In this document: positions 1 through 5,838 of the stretch, piece by piece | Numbering within the stretch: position 1 is the stretch's first letter | Layout: each line of letters opens with the position of its first letter | NCBI GenBank assembly: GCA_012841175.1 | Contig: DUVG01000013.1 | Location: 1-6,491 of the forward strand | Reading direction: 5' to 3' | Source: Clostridium sp. | Lineage (GTDB): Bacteria; Bacillota; Clostridia; Acetivibrionales; Acetivibrionaceae | DNA length: 6,491 bases | Made by a program: the position numbers and the translations under genes | The notes under the pieces: model-generated | What the model was told of the DNA's origin: nothing | Database searches by the model: none | Seen by the model: only the letters and a program-made list of their open reading frames with translations

Positions 1-65
1 AGCTAAAAACTGTCGAAGAGGTTGCTAAACTTCGTAATAAAACTGTTGAAGAAGTATTAGGTTAG
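1..65 (+). CDS. rpsE: 30S ribosomal protein S5, C-terminal end (partial)
   Basis: This is the 3' end of a gene that starts outside the window. The reading frame from base 3 gives LKTVEEVAKLRNKTVEEVLG followed by TAG, which matches the usual C-terminal helix of bacterial S5 (LK..EEVAKLRxKxVEEILG). S5 is a small-subunit protein near the mRNA entry channel and takes part in decoding accuracy. The assignment rests on only 20 residues, but the next gene is rpmD, which is the normal follower of rpsE in the spc operon. The rpmD ribosome binding site begins at the stop codon. Confidence 0.9.
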   Translation, partial: LKTVEEVAKLRNKTVEEVLG

Positions 66-71
66 GAGGGG
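64..71 (+). promoter_or_regulatory. Shine-Dalgarno site of rpmD
   Basis: AGGAGGGG overlaps the rpsE stop codon. Measured from the end of AGGAGG it lies 8 bases before the GTG at 78 and 5 bases before the TTG at 75. The longer spacing and the family N-terminus favour GTG. Confidence 0.8.
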
Positions 72-77
72 ACTTTG

Positions 78-257
78 GTGGCAAAACTCAAGATAACTTT
101 AGTAAGAAGTACCAGTAAGTTAAAAAAACCTCAATTAGCAACTTTAGAAGCTTTAGGGTTAAGAAAAATTGGTGCTTTCGTGGAGCAAAAGGATAAGCCT
201 CAAATTAGAGGTATGATAAAGAAAGTTGAACATGTATTAGCTGTGGAAGAAATATAA
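78..257 (+). CDS. rpmD: 50S ribosomal protein L30
   Basis: L30 is a small protein of the large ribosomal subunit. The product is 59 residues when started at GTG 78, beginning MAKLKITLVRS as L30 proteins normally do. It carries the family core EALGLRKIG (residues 24-32) and IRGMIKKVEHVLAVEEI at the C-terminus. A TTG three bases upstream would add one residue, but it sits too close to the ribosome binding site and breaks the MAKLKIT match. The stretch STSKLKKPQLAT (residues 11-22) is the variable part of the family. The gene lies 12 bases after rpsE and 15 bases before rplO, so the three are surely co-transcribed. Length is normal for bacterial L30. Confidence 0.95.
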   Translation: MAKLKITLVRSTSKLKKPQLATLEALGLRKIGAFVEQKDKPQIRGMIKKVEHVLAVEEI

Positions 258-272
258 AGGGAGGTGTAATCA

Positions 273-713
273 ATGAAGCTATTTGAATTACAGCCTGATA
301 AAGGATCTAAAAAGCTGCCTAAGAGAAAAGGAAGAGGTCACGGCTCTGGAAATGGAAAGACAGCAGGAAGAGGTCATGGTGGTCAGAATTCTCGCTCAGG
401 TGGTGGAGTAAGAATTGGATTCGAGGGTGGACAAATGCCTCTTTATAGAAGAGTTCCGAAGAGAGGTTTTAACAATATATTTGCAAAAGTTTATTCAGTG
501 GTAAATGTTTCGGATTTAAATATATTTGATGACGGAACTGTTGTTGATGAAAGTTCATTAAGAGAAAAAGGTTTAGTAAACAAAGTGATAGACGGTGTTA
601 AAATTTTAGGTGATGGAGACTTAAAGAAAAAACTTACTGTTAAGGCTACGAAATTTACCAAAACAGCTTCTGAAAAAATTGAAGCTGCAGGAGGAAAGGT
701 CGAGGTGATATAG
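273..713 (+). CDS. rplO: 50S ribosomal protein L15
   Basis: L15 is a late-assembling large-subunit protein with a long basic N-terminal extension that reaches into 23S rRNA. The 146-residue product begins MKLFELQPDKGSKK. It has the Gly/Arg-rich segment KGRGHGSGNGKTAGRGHGGQ at 19-38, and the family signature GFEGGQMPLYRRVPKRGF at 49-66. The C-terminal globular part ends with AAGGKVEVI, as is usual. The ATG is set by an AAGGGAGGTG site at 257-266 with 8 bases between GGAGG and the start. The stop codon is separated from the secY ATG by a single base, so translation of secY is probably coupled to it. Confidence 0.97.
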   Translation: MKLFELQPDKGSKKLPKRKGRGHGSGNGKTAGRGHGGQNSRSGGGVRIGFEGGQMPLYRRVPKRGFNNIFAKVYSVVNVSDLNIFDDGTVVDESSLREKGLVNKVIDGVKILGDGDLKKKLTVKATKFTKTASEKIEAAGGKVEVI

Positions 714-714
714 T

Positions 715-1995
715 ATGGGAGCAATAATAGAGACCATGAGGAATGCCTGGAAAATAGCAGACTTGCGTAAAAGAATACTATTTACTCTACTTATGCTGTT
801 GATTTTCAGGATAGGTGCTGCTATACCCGTACCTGGATTAAATCCTGATGCTCTTAAAGAGTTAATAAGTGGGGCCTCCATATTTAACTTTGCAAATATT
901 ATTGGTGGAGGTGCACTAAAAAGAGCAACTATATTTGCACTTGGAATAACACCATATATTACTGCTTCTATTATTATGAATCTATTAGCTGTTGCAATTC
1001 CAAAACTTGAACAGCTTGCAAAAGAAGGCGAAGAAGGAAAAAAGATAATGGCACAGTATACAAGATATGGAACTGTAGTTTTAGCATTTTTGCAAGCAAC
1101 AGGTTTTTATTTTGGATTACGTGGTGCTGTAATGACAACAGGAGTATTTTCTTTTATAGTAATAACATTGACTTTTACAGCAGGAACATCATTTTTAATG
1201 TGGCTAGGAGAACAGATAACAGAGAACGGCATAGGAAATGGGATTTCACTTATAATTTTTGCAGGTATTCTTTCACAAGGACCTGCAGCATATAGTGCAT
1301 TAATGGCTCAAAGAGACATGATAGGCACAGGAATAATGCTTTATGTGGGAATAGCTGCAATTGTAGTTGTATTTTTAGCTGTAGTAACAGCTGTTGTATG
1401 GGTTCAAGAGGCTGAGAGAAGAATTCCAGTTCAATATGCAAAAAGAGTTGTAGGAAGAAAAATGTATGGTGGGCAAAGCACACATATACCAATTAAGGTA
1501 AATATGGCTGGAGTTATACCAATAATATTTGCATCATCATTTGTTATGCTTCCTCCTACAATAGTTGGGTTCTTCTGGGCGAACTCTACACATCCAGTTG
1601 CAGTTTACTTTGGAAAATTTCCAGAAAAGACTTGGGTATCCATATTTACTGGTATTTTGATAATGTTTTTCACATTCTTCTATACTTTTATACAGTTTAA
1701 TCCTATTGAACTTGCAAATAACATGAAGAAGAATGGTGGATTTATACCAGGAATAAGACCTGGGAAACCAACTTCAGATTATATTTTTAAAGTTGTAAAT
1801 AGAATAACTTGGTTTTCAGCAGTATTTATTGCAGCAATGCAGTTAGTTCCATCTCTTCTTGGAACTTTAACAAAATTGCAGGGTGTTTGGATCGCTGGAG
1901 CTAGTGTAATGATTATGGTGGGGGTTGCCCTAGAAACTGTGAAGCAGGTAGAGTCACAAATGATAATGAGGCATTACAAAGGATTTTTAGAATAG
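715..1995 (+). CDS. secY: Preprotein translocase channel subunit SecY
   Basis: SecY forms the protein-conducting channel of the Sec translocon in the cytoplasmic membrane, with SecE and SecG, and is driven by SecA or by the ribosome. The 426-residue product has the expected ten hydrophobic segments; the first is near residues 21-38 and is followed by PVPG. Recognisable parts are ALGITPYITASIIMNLL (75-91), LGEQITENGIGNGISL (164-179), the cytoplasmic loop EAERRIPVQYAKR (232-244), and NPIELANNMKKNGGFIPGIRPG (329-350). The last contains the conserved loop arginine R348, needed for SecA-dependent transport in the family. The start at 715 follows GAGGTGA at 702-708, which lies inside the end of rplO. 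An internal ATG at 736 would also give a plausible N-terminus (MRNAWKIADL), but it lacks a comparable ribosome binding site. Length is normal. Confidence 0.97.
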   Translation: MGAIIETMRNAWKIADLRKRILFTLLMLLIFRIGAAIPVPGLNPDALKELISGASIFNFANIIGGGALKRATIFALGITPYITASIIMNLLAVAIPKLEQLAKEGEEGKKIMAQYTRYGTVVLAFLQATGFYFGLRGAVMTTGVFSFIVITLTFTAGTSFLMWLGEQITENGIGNGISLIIFAGILSQGPAAYSALMAQRDMIGTGIMLYVGIAAIVVVFLAVVTAVVWVQEAERRIPVQYAKRVVGRKMYGGQSTHIPIKVNMAGVIPIIFASSFVMLPPTIVGFFWANSTHPVAVYFGKFPEKTWVSIFTGILIMFFTFFYTFIQFNPIELANNMKKNGGFIPGIRPGKPTSDYIFKVVNRITWFSAVFIAAMQLVPSLLGTLTKLQGVWIAGASVMIMVGVALETVKQVESQMIMRHYKGFLE

Positions 1996-2021
1996 TAATA
2001 CTAGTAGTTATGTCAAAACTT

Positions 2022-2026
2022 GGAGG
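2022..2026 (+). promoter_or_regulatory. Shine-Dalgarno site of adk
   Basis: GGAGG lies 5 bases before ATG 2032. An in-frame TTG at 2020 overlaps this site and so cannot be the start, which fixes the N-terminus of adenylate kinase as MRLIILGAPG. Confidence 0.8.
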
Positions 2027-2031
2027 ATATT

Positions 2032-2679
2032 ATGAGACTAATTATATTAGGTGCCCCAGGAGCGGGCAAAGGAACACAGGCAGTAAATTTAGCAAAAATC
2101 CACGACGTTCCTCATATCTCCACTGGAGATATATTTAGAAGTAATATCAAAAATGGTACAGACCTTGGAAAAAAAGCGAAAGAATATATTGATAAGGGGC
2201 TGTTAGTTCCAGATGATGTAACAATAGGGATAGTTAAAGACAGGCTTTTACAGCCAGATTGTCAGAAAGGCTTTATTTTAGATGGATTTCCAAGGACAAT
2301 TGAGCAGGCAGAAAAATTAGATGCTATTTTAGAAAACATGAATGTTAAACTTGACAAAGTGTTAAACATACATGTTCCAGGTGATGAAATAGTAAGTAGA
2401 ATGTCTGGAAGAAGGGTTTGTTCAAAATGTGGAGCAAGCTACCATACAGAATATAAGCCTACAAAGGAAAAAGATATATGTGACAATTGTAATGCAAATG
2501 TTATACAAAGGGAAGATGACAAGGAAGAAATTGTTAGGCAAAGACTTGAAACCTATCATAAGCAGACAGAACCTTTAATTGAGTATTACACTAAAAAAGG
2601 AAAACTTGTTACAGTTAAAGGAAGAGAAAAAATAGAGGATACAACTAATGAAGTAATTAAAGCTTTGGGTGAATTTTGA
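2032..2679 (+). CDS. adk: Adenylate kinase, zinc-LID type
   Basis: Adenylate kinase catalyses ATP + AMP = 2 ADP in the cytoplasm and keeps the adenine nucleotide pool in balance. The product is 215 residues, the usual length of the long bacterial form. The P-loop GAPGAGKGT is at 7-15. The AMP-site elements include TGDIFR (31-36, R36) and DGFPRT (84-89, R88), and R123 and R127 precede the LID. The LID domain carries four cysteines in two CxxC pairs, C130, C133, C150 and C153, so it should bind structural zinc as in many Gram-positive enzymes. QREDD follows at 159-163. The gene sits 36 bases after secY. Its TGA stop shares one base with the map ATG, so translation of the two is probably coupled. 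Nothing appears truncated or abnormal. Confidence 0.97.
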   Translation: MRLIILGAPGAGKGTQAVNLAKIHDVPHISTGDIFRSNIKNGTDLGKKAKEYIDKGLLVPDDVTIGIVKDRLLQPDCQKGFILDGFPRTIEQAEKLDAILENMNVKLDKVLNIHVPGDEIVSRMSGRRVCSKCGASYHTEYKPTKEKDICDNCNANVIQREDDKEEIVRQRLETYHKQTEPLIEYYTKKGKLVTVKGREKIEDTTNEVIKALGEF

Positions 2680-3449
2680 TGATAATAAAAAAAACAAAAA
2701 ATGAAATAGACCTCATGAGAGTTGCTGGTGAAATAGTAGCTTTAGTTCTTAAAAAAATTGAAGAAAATATTAGCCCTGGAATTACAACTATTGAGCTTGA
2801 TAGAATTGCTGAGGAAGCCATTAGGAGTAAAGGGGCAATACCTTCCTTTAAAGGATATAAAGCTGCCTATTTTGACATTGATGATTTCCCAGGAAGTATT
2901 TGTGCATCAATAAATAATGAGGTAGTTCATGGAATACCGGGTTTAAGAGAACTAAAAGATGGCGATATTATAAGTGTTGATGTTGGTGCCTATATAAATG
3001 GGTTTCATGGAGATGCAGCAAGGACTTTTCCTGTAGGGAATATATCATCGGAGTCCCAAAGACTTATTGAAGTTACAGAAAGAAGTTTTTTTGAAGGAAT
3101 CAAGAAAGCAGTAGTTGGAAATAGGATAATTGATATTTCCGGAGCAATTGAAGACTGTGTGGTAGGAGCGGGATATTCTGTTGTGCGTGAATTTGTAGGT
3201 CATGGCATTGGAAGAGAAATGCATGAAGAGCCACAGGTACCAAATTATCGCTGTAGATTCCAAAGAGCTAGGTTGGAGGAAGGAATGACCCTTGCCATCG
3301 AACCAATGGTAAATGAGGGAAGTCATGAAGTTAAAGTCTTAGACAATGGATGGACGGTGGTTACTCTTGACAAAAAATTATCAGCACATTATGAGAATAC
3401 CATTGCCATTACTGAAGAAGGTCCTTTAATATTGACTATTCTTGACTAG
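2679..3449 (+). CDS. map: Methionine aminopeptidase, type I
   Basis: Map removes the initiator methionine from new proteins with small second residues, using a two-metal site. The 256-residue product has all five metal ligands: D101 (SVDVG), D112 (HGDAART), H175 (GHGIGR), E208 (AIEPM) and E239 (HYENT). The substrate-contacting histidines H84 (VVHGIP) and H182 (MHEEP) are also present. No N-terminal zinc-finger extension is seen, so this is the short (Ia) form. The chosen ATG overlaps the adk stop as ATGA-type coupling, with a weak GGGTGA at 2667-2672; a TTG at 2676 would add only one residue. Two oddities: the loop between Y60 and F70 (KAAYFDIDD) is about seven residues longer than the usual FKGYxGF loop, and residues 191-198 read RCRFQRAR where relatives usually have a Gly/Pro-rich GKPGRGPR-like stretch. 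Catalysis should be intact. Confidence 0.95.
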   Translation: MIIKKTKNEIDLMRVAGEIVALVLKKIEENISPGITTIELDRIAEEAIRSKGAIPSFKGYKAAYFDIDDFPGSICASINNEVVHGIPGLRELKDGDIISVDVGAYINGFHGDAARTFPVGNISSESQRLIEVTERSFFEGIKKAVVGNRIIDISGAIEDCVVGAGYSVVREFVGHGIGREMHEEPQVPNYRCRFQRARLEEGMTLAIEPMVNEGSHEVKVLDNGWTVVTLDKKLSAHYENTIAITEEGPLILTILD

Positions 3450-3494
3450 GTTATGGCATAAAAACCAGTTCAGGGATTTAATAGAGGTGATGTA

Positions 3495-3773
3495 ATGGAT
3501 GTTGACTTAGGCCAGGTAGTATATTCAATTGCAGGAAGAGACACAGGGAAAGTATTTATTGTTATAGGAAAAATAGATGATAAACATGTTTTGGTTTCAG
3601 ATGGTGACTTAAGACGAATTGAAAAGGCAAAGAAAAAGAAAACAAAGCATATAAAAGTTACTGAAAAAGTTATTTTACCTTTGAAAGAAAAGCTAAAGAC
3701 TGGAGATAGGATTTCAAATTCAGAAATCCGAAAGGCCTTAGCACAGTTGGAAATTAAAGAATGTGATATTTAA
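3495..3773 (+). CDS. KOW-domain RNA-binding protein, L14e-like
   Basis: This 92-residue basic protein resembles the small KOW-domain proteins, related to archaeal/eukaryotic ribosomal L14e, that lie between map and infA in many Firmicutes (YbzG of Bacillus subtilis is the positional equivalent). The KOW-like segment GQVVYSIAGRDTGKVFIVIG covers residues 6-25. It is followed by DDKHVLVSDGDLRRIEKAKKKKTKH (28-52), whose lysine-rich part suggests RNA contact. The rest is a short region ending in a predicted helix, NSEIRKALAQL. The ATG is supported by AGAGGTGA at 3483-3490, 7 bases from GAGG to the start. Its place among ribosomal genes implies a role on or near the ribosome, but I cannot assign a specific function. 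It is 45 bases after map and 52 before infA. Confidence 0.8.
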   Translation: MDVDLGQVVYSIAGRDTGKVFIVIGKIDDKHVLVSDGDLRRIEKAKKKKTKHIKVTEKVILPLKEKLKTGDRISNSEIRKALAQLEIKECDI

Positions 3774-3808
3774 GTCTTTTTGGGTGGATGGTATTTGAGA
3801 ATAGAAAT

Positions 3809-3817
3809 AAGGAGGGG
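3809..3817 (+). promoter_or_regulatory. Shine-Dalgarno site of infA (non-AUG start)
   Basis: AAGGAGGGG is a near-perfect ribosome binding site. Its GGAGG lies 10 bases before TTG 3826. No ATG or GTG in the infA frame lies nearby, so this site supports the TTG start. Confidence 0.75.
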
Positions 3818-3825
3818 TTTTAATC

Positions 3826-4044
3826 TTGTCTAAAGAAGATGTAATTGAAGTTGAAGGAAAAGTTGTAGAGGCATTGCCAAATGCAATGTTTGAGGTTGAA
3901 TTGGATAATGGGCATAAGGTTTTAGCTCATATTTCGGGGAAGCTCAGAATGAATTTTATTAGAATTTTACCTGGGGATAAGGTTACTGTTGAACTTTCTC
4001 CTTATGACCTGACTCGAGGTAGAATAACATGGAGGGCTAAGTAA
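3826..4044 (+). CDS. infA: Translation initiation factor IF-1
   Basis: IF-1 binds the ribosomal A site during initiation and works with IF-2 and IF-3. The 72-residue product has exactly the usual bacterial length and is close to the family consensus throughout: SKEDVIEVEGKVVEALPNAM at 2-21, GHKVLAHISGKLRMNFIRIL at 29-48 and GDKVTVELSPYDLTRGRI at 50-67. It forms one OB-fold. The start codon is TTG, forced by the strict N-terminal conservation (MSKEDVIEVEG) and by a strong ribosome binding site. The next internal ATG would remove the first strands of the fold. The gene precedes rpmJ by 18 bases, the normal order in Firmicutes. Confidence 0.97.
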   Translation: MSKEDVIEVEGKVVEALPNAMFEVELDNGHKVLAHISGKLRMNFIRILPGDKVTVELSPYDLTRGRITWRAK

Positions 4045-4062
4045 TTTAAGGAGGTAATAATA

Positions 4063-4176
4063 ATGAAGGTAAAACCATCTGTAAAGGTTATATGCGAAAA
4101 GTGTAAAATCATTAGAAGAAAAGGCAGAGTAATGGTTATATGTCAAAATCCTAGGCACAAACAAAGACAAGGCTAA
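4063..4176 (+). CDS. rpmJ: 50S ribosomal protein L36, zinc-binding form
   Basis: L36 is the smallest large-subunit protein. The 37-residue product begins MKVKPSVKVICEKCK and ends NPRHKQRQG, matching the family from end to end. The zinc ribbon is complete, with C11, C14, C27 and H32, so this is the zinc-containing (C+) paralogue rather than the zinc-free one some bacteria use under zinc shortage. The start is set by AAGGAGGT at 4048-4055 with 8 bases to ATG 4063. It lies 18 bases after infA. The next gene is 161 bases away, the longest gap in the window. Confidence 0.97.
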   Translation: MKVKPSVKVICEKCKIIRRKGRVMVICQNPRHKQRQG

Positions 4177-4337
4177 AACAGAGGTTAAAATGACTATAAA
4201 ATAAAAATAACATACAGGAGCGGCTGCGTAGGTAATAAAATTTATATATTTACCTATGTCCTGGGGTGTTTATTTTATAAATTAAAAGTTAATATAGAAG
4301 TTATCAAACAGTAATTTTAGTGGAGGTGTTAAAGAAG
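4177..4337 (+). promoter_or_regulatory. Intergenic region before rpsM with imperfect hairpin
   Basis: This gap separates the spc-type genes from the alpha-type genes. Bases 4226-4235 (GCGTAGGTAA) can pair with 4250-4259 (TTACCTATGT), ten pairs including two G-U, around a 14-base A/T loop. Just outside, CAGG (4215-4218) can pair with CCTG (4260-4263), leaving AGCGGCT (4219-4225) as a bulge on the 5' side. The hairpin is not followed by a clean T-run, so it does not look like an intrinsic terminator. A TATAAA at 4195-4200 could be a -10 box, but I see no matching -35. A leader or promoter for rpsM-rpsK-rpsD-rpoA is possible; that is inference. Confidence 0.4.
4322..4328 (+). promoter_or_regulatory. 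Shine-Dalgarno site of rpsM
   Basis: GGAGGTG lies before ATG 4338 with 11 bases between GGAGG and the start. An in-frame GTG at 4320 overlaps the site and would add six residues not seen in S13 proteins, so ATG 4338 is chosen. Confidence 0.75.
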
Positions 4338-4709
4338 ATGGCACGTATTGCCGGAGTTGACTTACCTAGAGAGAAAAGGGTAGAAATTGGATTGACCTAC
4401 ATCTTTGGTATTGGAAGAAGCCTTGCAAGAAGGATAGTAGCAGAAACCGGGGTTAATCCAGATACAAGAATAAGAGATTTGACAGATGATGAAGTTAATA
4501 AACTTAGAGAAGTTATAGATAAGAATTATACTGTTGAGGGAGACCTTAGAAGAGAAGTAGCACTTAACATAAAAAGATTAATGGAAATTGGATGCTACAG
4601 AGGAAGAAGGCATAAAATGGGATTGCCTTTAAGAGGTCAAAGGACAAAAACCAATGCTAGGACAAGAAAAGGTCCAAAGAGAACAATTGGAGTTCAAAGA
4701 AAAAAATAG
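4338..4709 (+). CDS. rpsM: 30S ribosomal protein S13
   Basis: S13 sits in the head of the small subunit and contacts the large subunit and the P-site tRNA. The 123-residue product begins MARIAGVDLPREKRVEIGLTYIFGIG, as the family does. It has the signature GCYRGRRHKMGLPLRGQRTK at 85-104, followed by the basic tail TNARTRKGPKRTIGVQRKK that reaches the tRNA. Length is normal for Firmicutes. It is the first gene after the 161-bp gap and is followed 21 bases later by rpsK, the conserved start of the alpha cluster. Confidence 0.97.
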   Translation: MARIAGVDLPREKRVEIGLTYIFGIGRSLARRIVAETGVNPDTRIRDLTDDEVNKLREVIDKNYTVEGDLRREVALNIKRLMEIGCYRGRRHKMGLPLRGQRTKTNARTRKGPKRTIGVQRKK

Positions 4710-4730
4710 TAAAAGGAGGTTAACGGTTTA

Positions 4731-5135
4731 ATGGCAGCTAAAGCATCTGGTGGAAGAAGAACCACTAGAAAGAGAAGAGAAAGAAAAAATATAGAGCGTG
4801 GTGCAGCACACATTCGTTCTACATTTAATAATACAATAGTTACCTTAACTGATGTTGCAGGTAATGCACTTTCATGGTCTAGTGCGGGAGGGCTTGGTTT
4901 TAGAGGTTCAAGAAAAAGCACTCCATATGCGGCTCAAATGGCGGCTGAAACTGCTGCAAAGGCAGCAATGGAACATGGCCTAAAAACTGTAGAAGTATAT
5001 GTAAAGGGTCCAGGATCAGGAAGAGAAGCTGCTATAAGAGCACTTCAGGCTGCGGGACTTGAAGTTAGTCTTATTAAAGACGTAACTCCTATTCCTCATA
5101 ATGGGTGTAGACCACCTAAAAGAAGAAGGGTGTAA
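4731..5135 (+). CDS. rpsK: 30S ribosomal protein S11
   Basis: S11 is a platform protein of the small subunit near the mRNA exit (E site). The 134-residue product has a basic N-terminal tail (GGRRTTRKRRERKN, 7-20), then AHIRSTFNNTIVTLTDVAGN (26-45). GFRGSRKSTPYAAQ lies at 57-70, VKGPGSGREAAIRAL at 91-105, and the highly conserved end DVTPIPHNGCRPPKRRRV at 117-134. AAGGAGGT at 4713-4720 supports ATG 4731, with 11 bases between GGAGG and the start. Length is slightly above the E. coli protein because of the N-terminal tail, as is common in Gram-positives. It is in its normal place between rpsM and rpsD. Confidence 0.97.
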   Translation: MAAKASGGRRTTRKRRERKNIERGAAHIRSTFNNTIVTLTDVAGNALSWSSAGGLGFRGSRKSTPYAAQMAAETAAKAAMEHGLKTVEVYVKGPGSGREAAIRALQAAGLEVSLIKDVTPIPHNGCRPPKRRRV

Positions 5136-5211
5136 GCCTGCCTTATTTTATGTTGCAGTGTAGTTGCTCTTATATATATTTTAATAAAAATTGCTGGAGG
5201 TGTAAGAATAA
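5136..5211 (+). promoter_or_regulatory. rpsK-rpsD gap with possible weak promoter
   Basis: This 76-base A/T-rich gap is longer than the others inside the cluster apart from the two structured ones. TTGCAG near 5154-5159 followed after 16 bases by TATATT resembles a sigma-A type -35/-10 pair of poor quality. GGAGGTG at 5196-5202 is the rpsD ribosome binding site, 11 bases from GGAGG to the ATG. No convincing hairpin is visible. The promoter idea is inference and could easily be chance in such A/T-rich sequence. Confidence 0.2.
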
Positions 5212-5838
5212 ATGGCAAGATATACCGATGCATCTTGCAGACTCTGTCGCAGGGAAGGTGAAAAGCTTTACCTGAAAGGGGAAAGATGCACTACAAATAA
5301 ATGTGCTATTTCAAGAAGACCATATGCTCCTGGACAGCACGGACAGGGTAGAAAAAAGCTATCTGAGTACGGTTTACAGCTTAGAGAAAAACAAAAAGCA
5401 AGAAGATATTATGGTGTCTTAGAAAGTCAGTTTAGAAAATACTTTAACATGGCTGTTAAAAAAGAAGGAATTACTGGGGAAAATCTACTTCAGATACTTG
5501 AACTAAGACTTGATAATGTTGTTTATAGAATGGGACTTGGAGTGTCAAGAAAAGAAGCTAGACAATTGGTTAGACACGGTCACTTTGCTGTAAACGGCAG
5601 AAAGGTAAATATACCATCTTATCTAGTCAAGGTTGGAGATGTTATTTCTGTAAGAGAAAAAAGCAGAAGTTCTTCTAAAATTAAAGATAATGCAGAATTA
5701 GCAGCTTCTAAACCGGCTACTCAATGGATTGAGTACGATGCAGATAATTTAACTGGTAAAGTAGTTGCTCTTCCTTCAAGGGAAGATATAGACTTACCAA
5801 TAAAAGAAAGCCTTATAGTTGAGTTATACTCCAAATAA
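5212..5838 (+). CDS. rpsD: 30S ribosomal protein S4, zinc-binding form
   Basis: S4 nucleates assembly of the 16S rRNA 5' domain and helps decoding fidelity; in several bacteria it also represses its own operon by binding mRNA. The 208-residue product begins MARYTDASCRLCRREGEKLYLKG-type and carries four N-terminal cysteines, C9, C12, C26 and C31, the spacing of the zinc-binding S4 form. RRPYAPGQHGQGRKK lies at 35-49. The S4 RNA-binding domain starts about residue 99 (RLDNVVYRMGLGVSRKEARQ) and includes VRHGHFAVNGRKVNIPSY at 120-137. The end IKESLIVELYSK is typical. Its place between rpsK and rpoA differs from Bacillus and fits Clostridia. Length is normal. Confidence 0.97.
   Translation: MARYTDASCRLCRREGEKLYLKGERCTTNKCAISRRPYAPGQHGQGRKKLSEYGLQLREKQKARRYYGVLESQFRKYFNMAVKKEGITGENLLQILELRLDNVVYRMGLGVSRKEARQLVRHGHFAVNGRKVNIPSYLVKVGDVISVREKSRSSSKIKDNAELAASKPATQWIEYDADNLTGKVVALPSREDIDLPIKESLIVELYSK

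Noticed and set aside
491..881. Two overlapping open frames on the - strand across the end of rplO and the start of secY
   Set aside because: They are antisense to well-conserved genes, show no recognisable protein features, and are explained as shadows of the + strand coding frames.
1250..1492. Minus-strand open frame of 80 codons inside secY
   Set aside because: The Leu/Gln-rich translation is what the complement of the secY codons gives; no family resemblance.
3045..3326. Minus-strand open frame of 93 codons inside map
   Set aside because: It lies fully opposite the intact map gene, whose catalytic residues are all in the + frame; no domain is recognisable.
3788..3823. Short ATG-started frame of 11 codons ending just before the infA start, possible leader peptide
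   Set aside because: It has no properly spaced ribosome binding site, and its codons run through the infA Shine-Dalgarno site; most likely chance.
3967..4170. Minus-strand open frame across infA and rpmJ
   Set aside because: It covers two short conserved genes on the other strand and has no protein-like features.
4215..4275. Hairpin before rpsM read as an intrinsic terminator for the spc genes
   Set aside because: The 3' flank is CCTGGGGTGTTTATTTTATAA-like rather than an unbroken T-run directly after the stem, and the stem itself is A/T-rich with a large bulge.
4694..4921. Minus-strand open frame across the rpsM-rpsK junction
   Set aside because: It is antisense to rpsK and has no support from conserved motifs.
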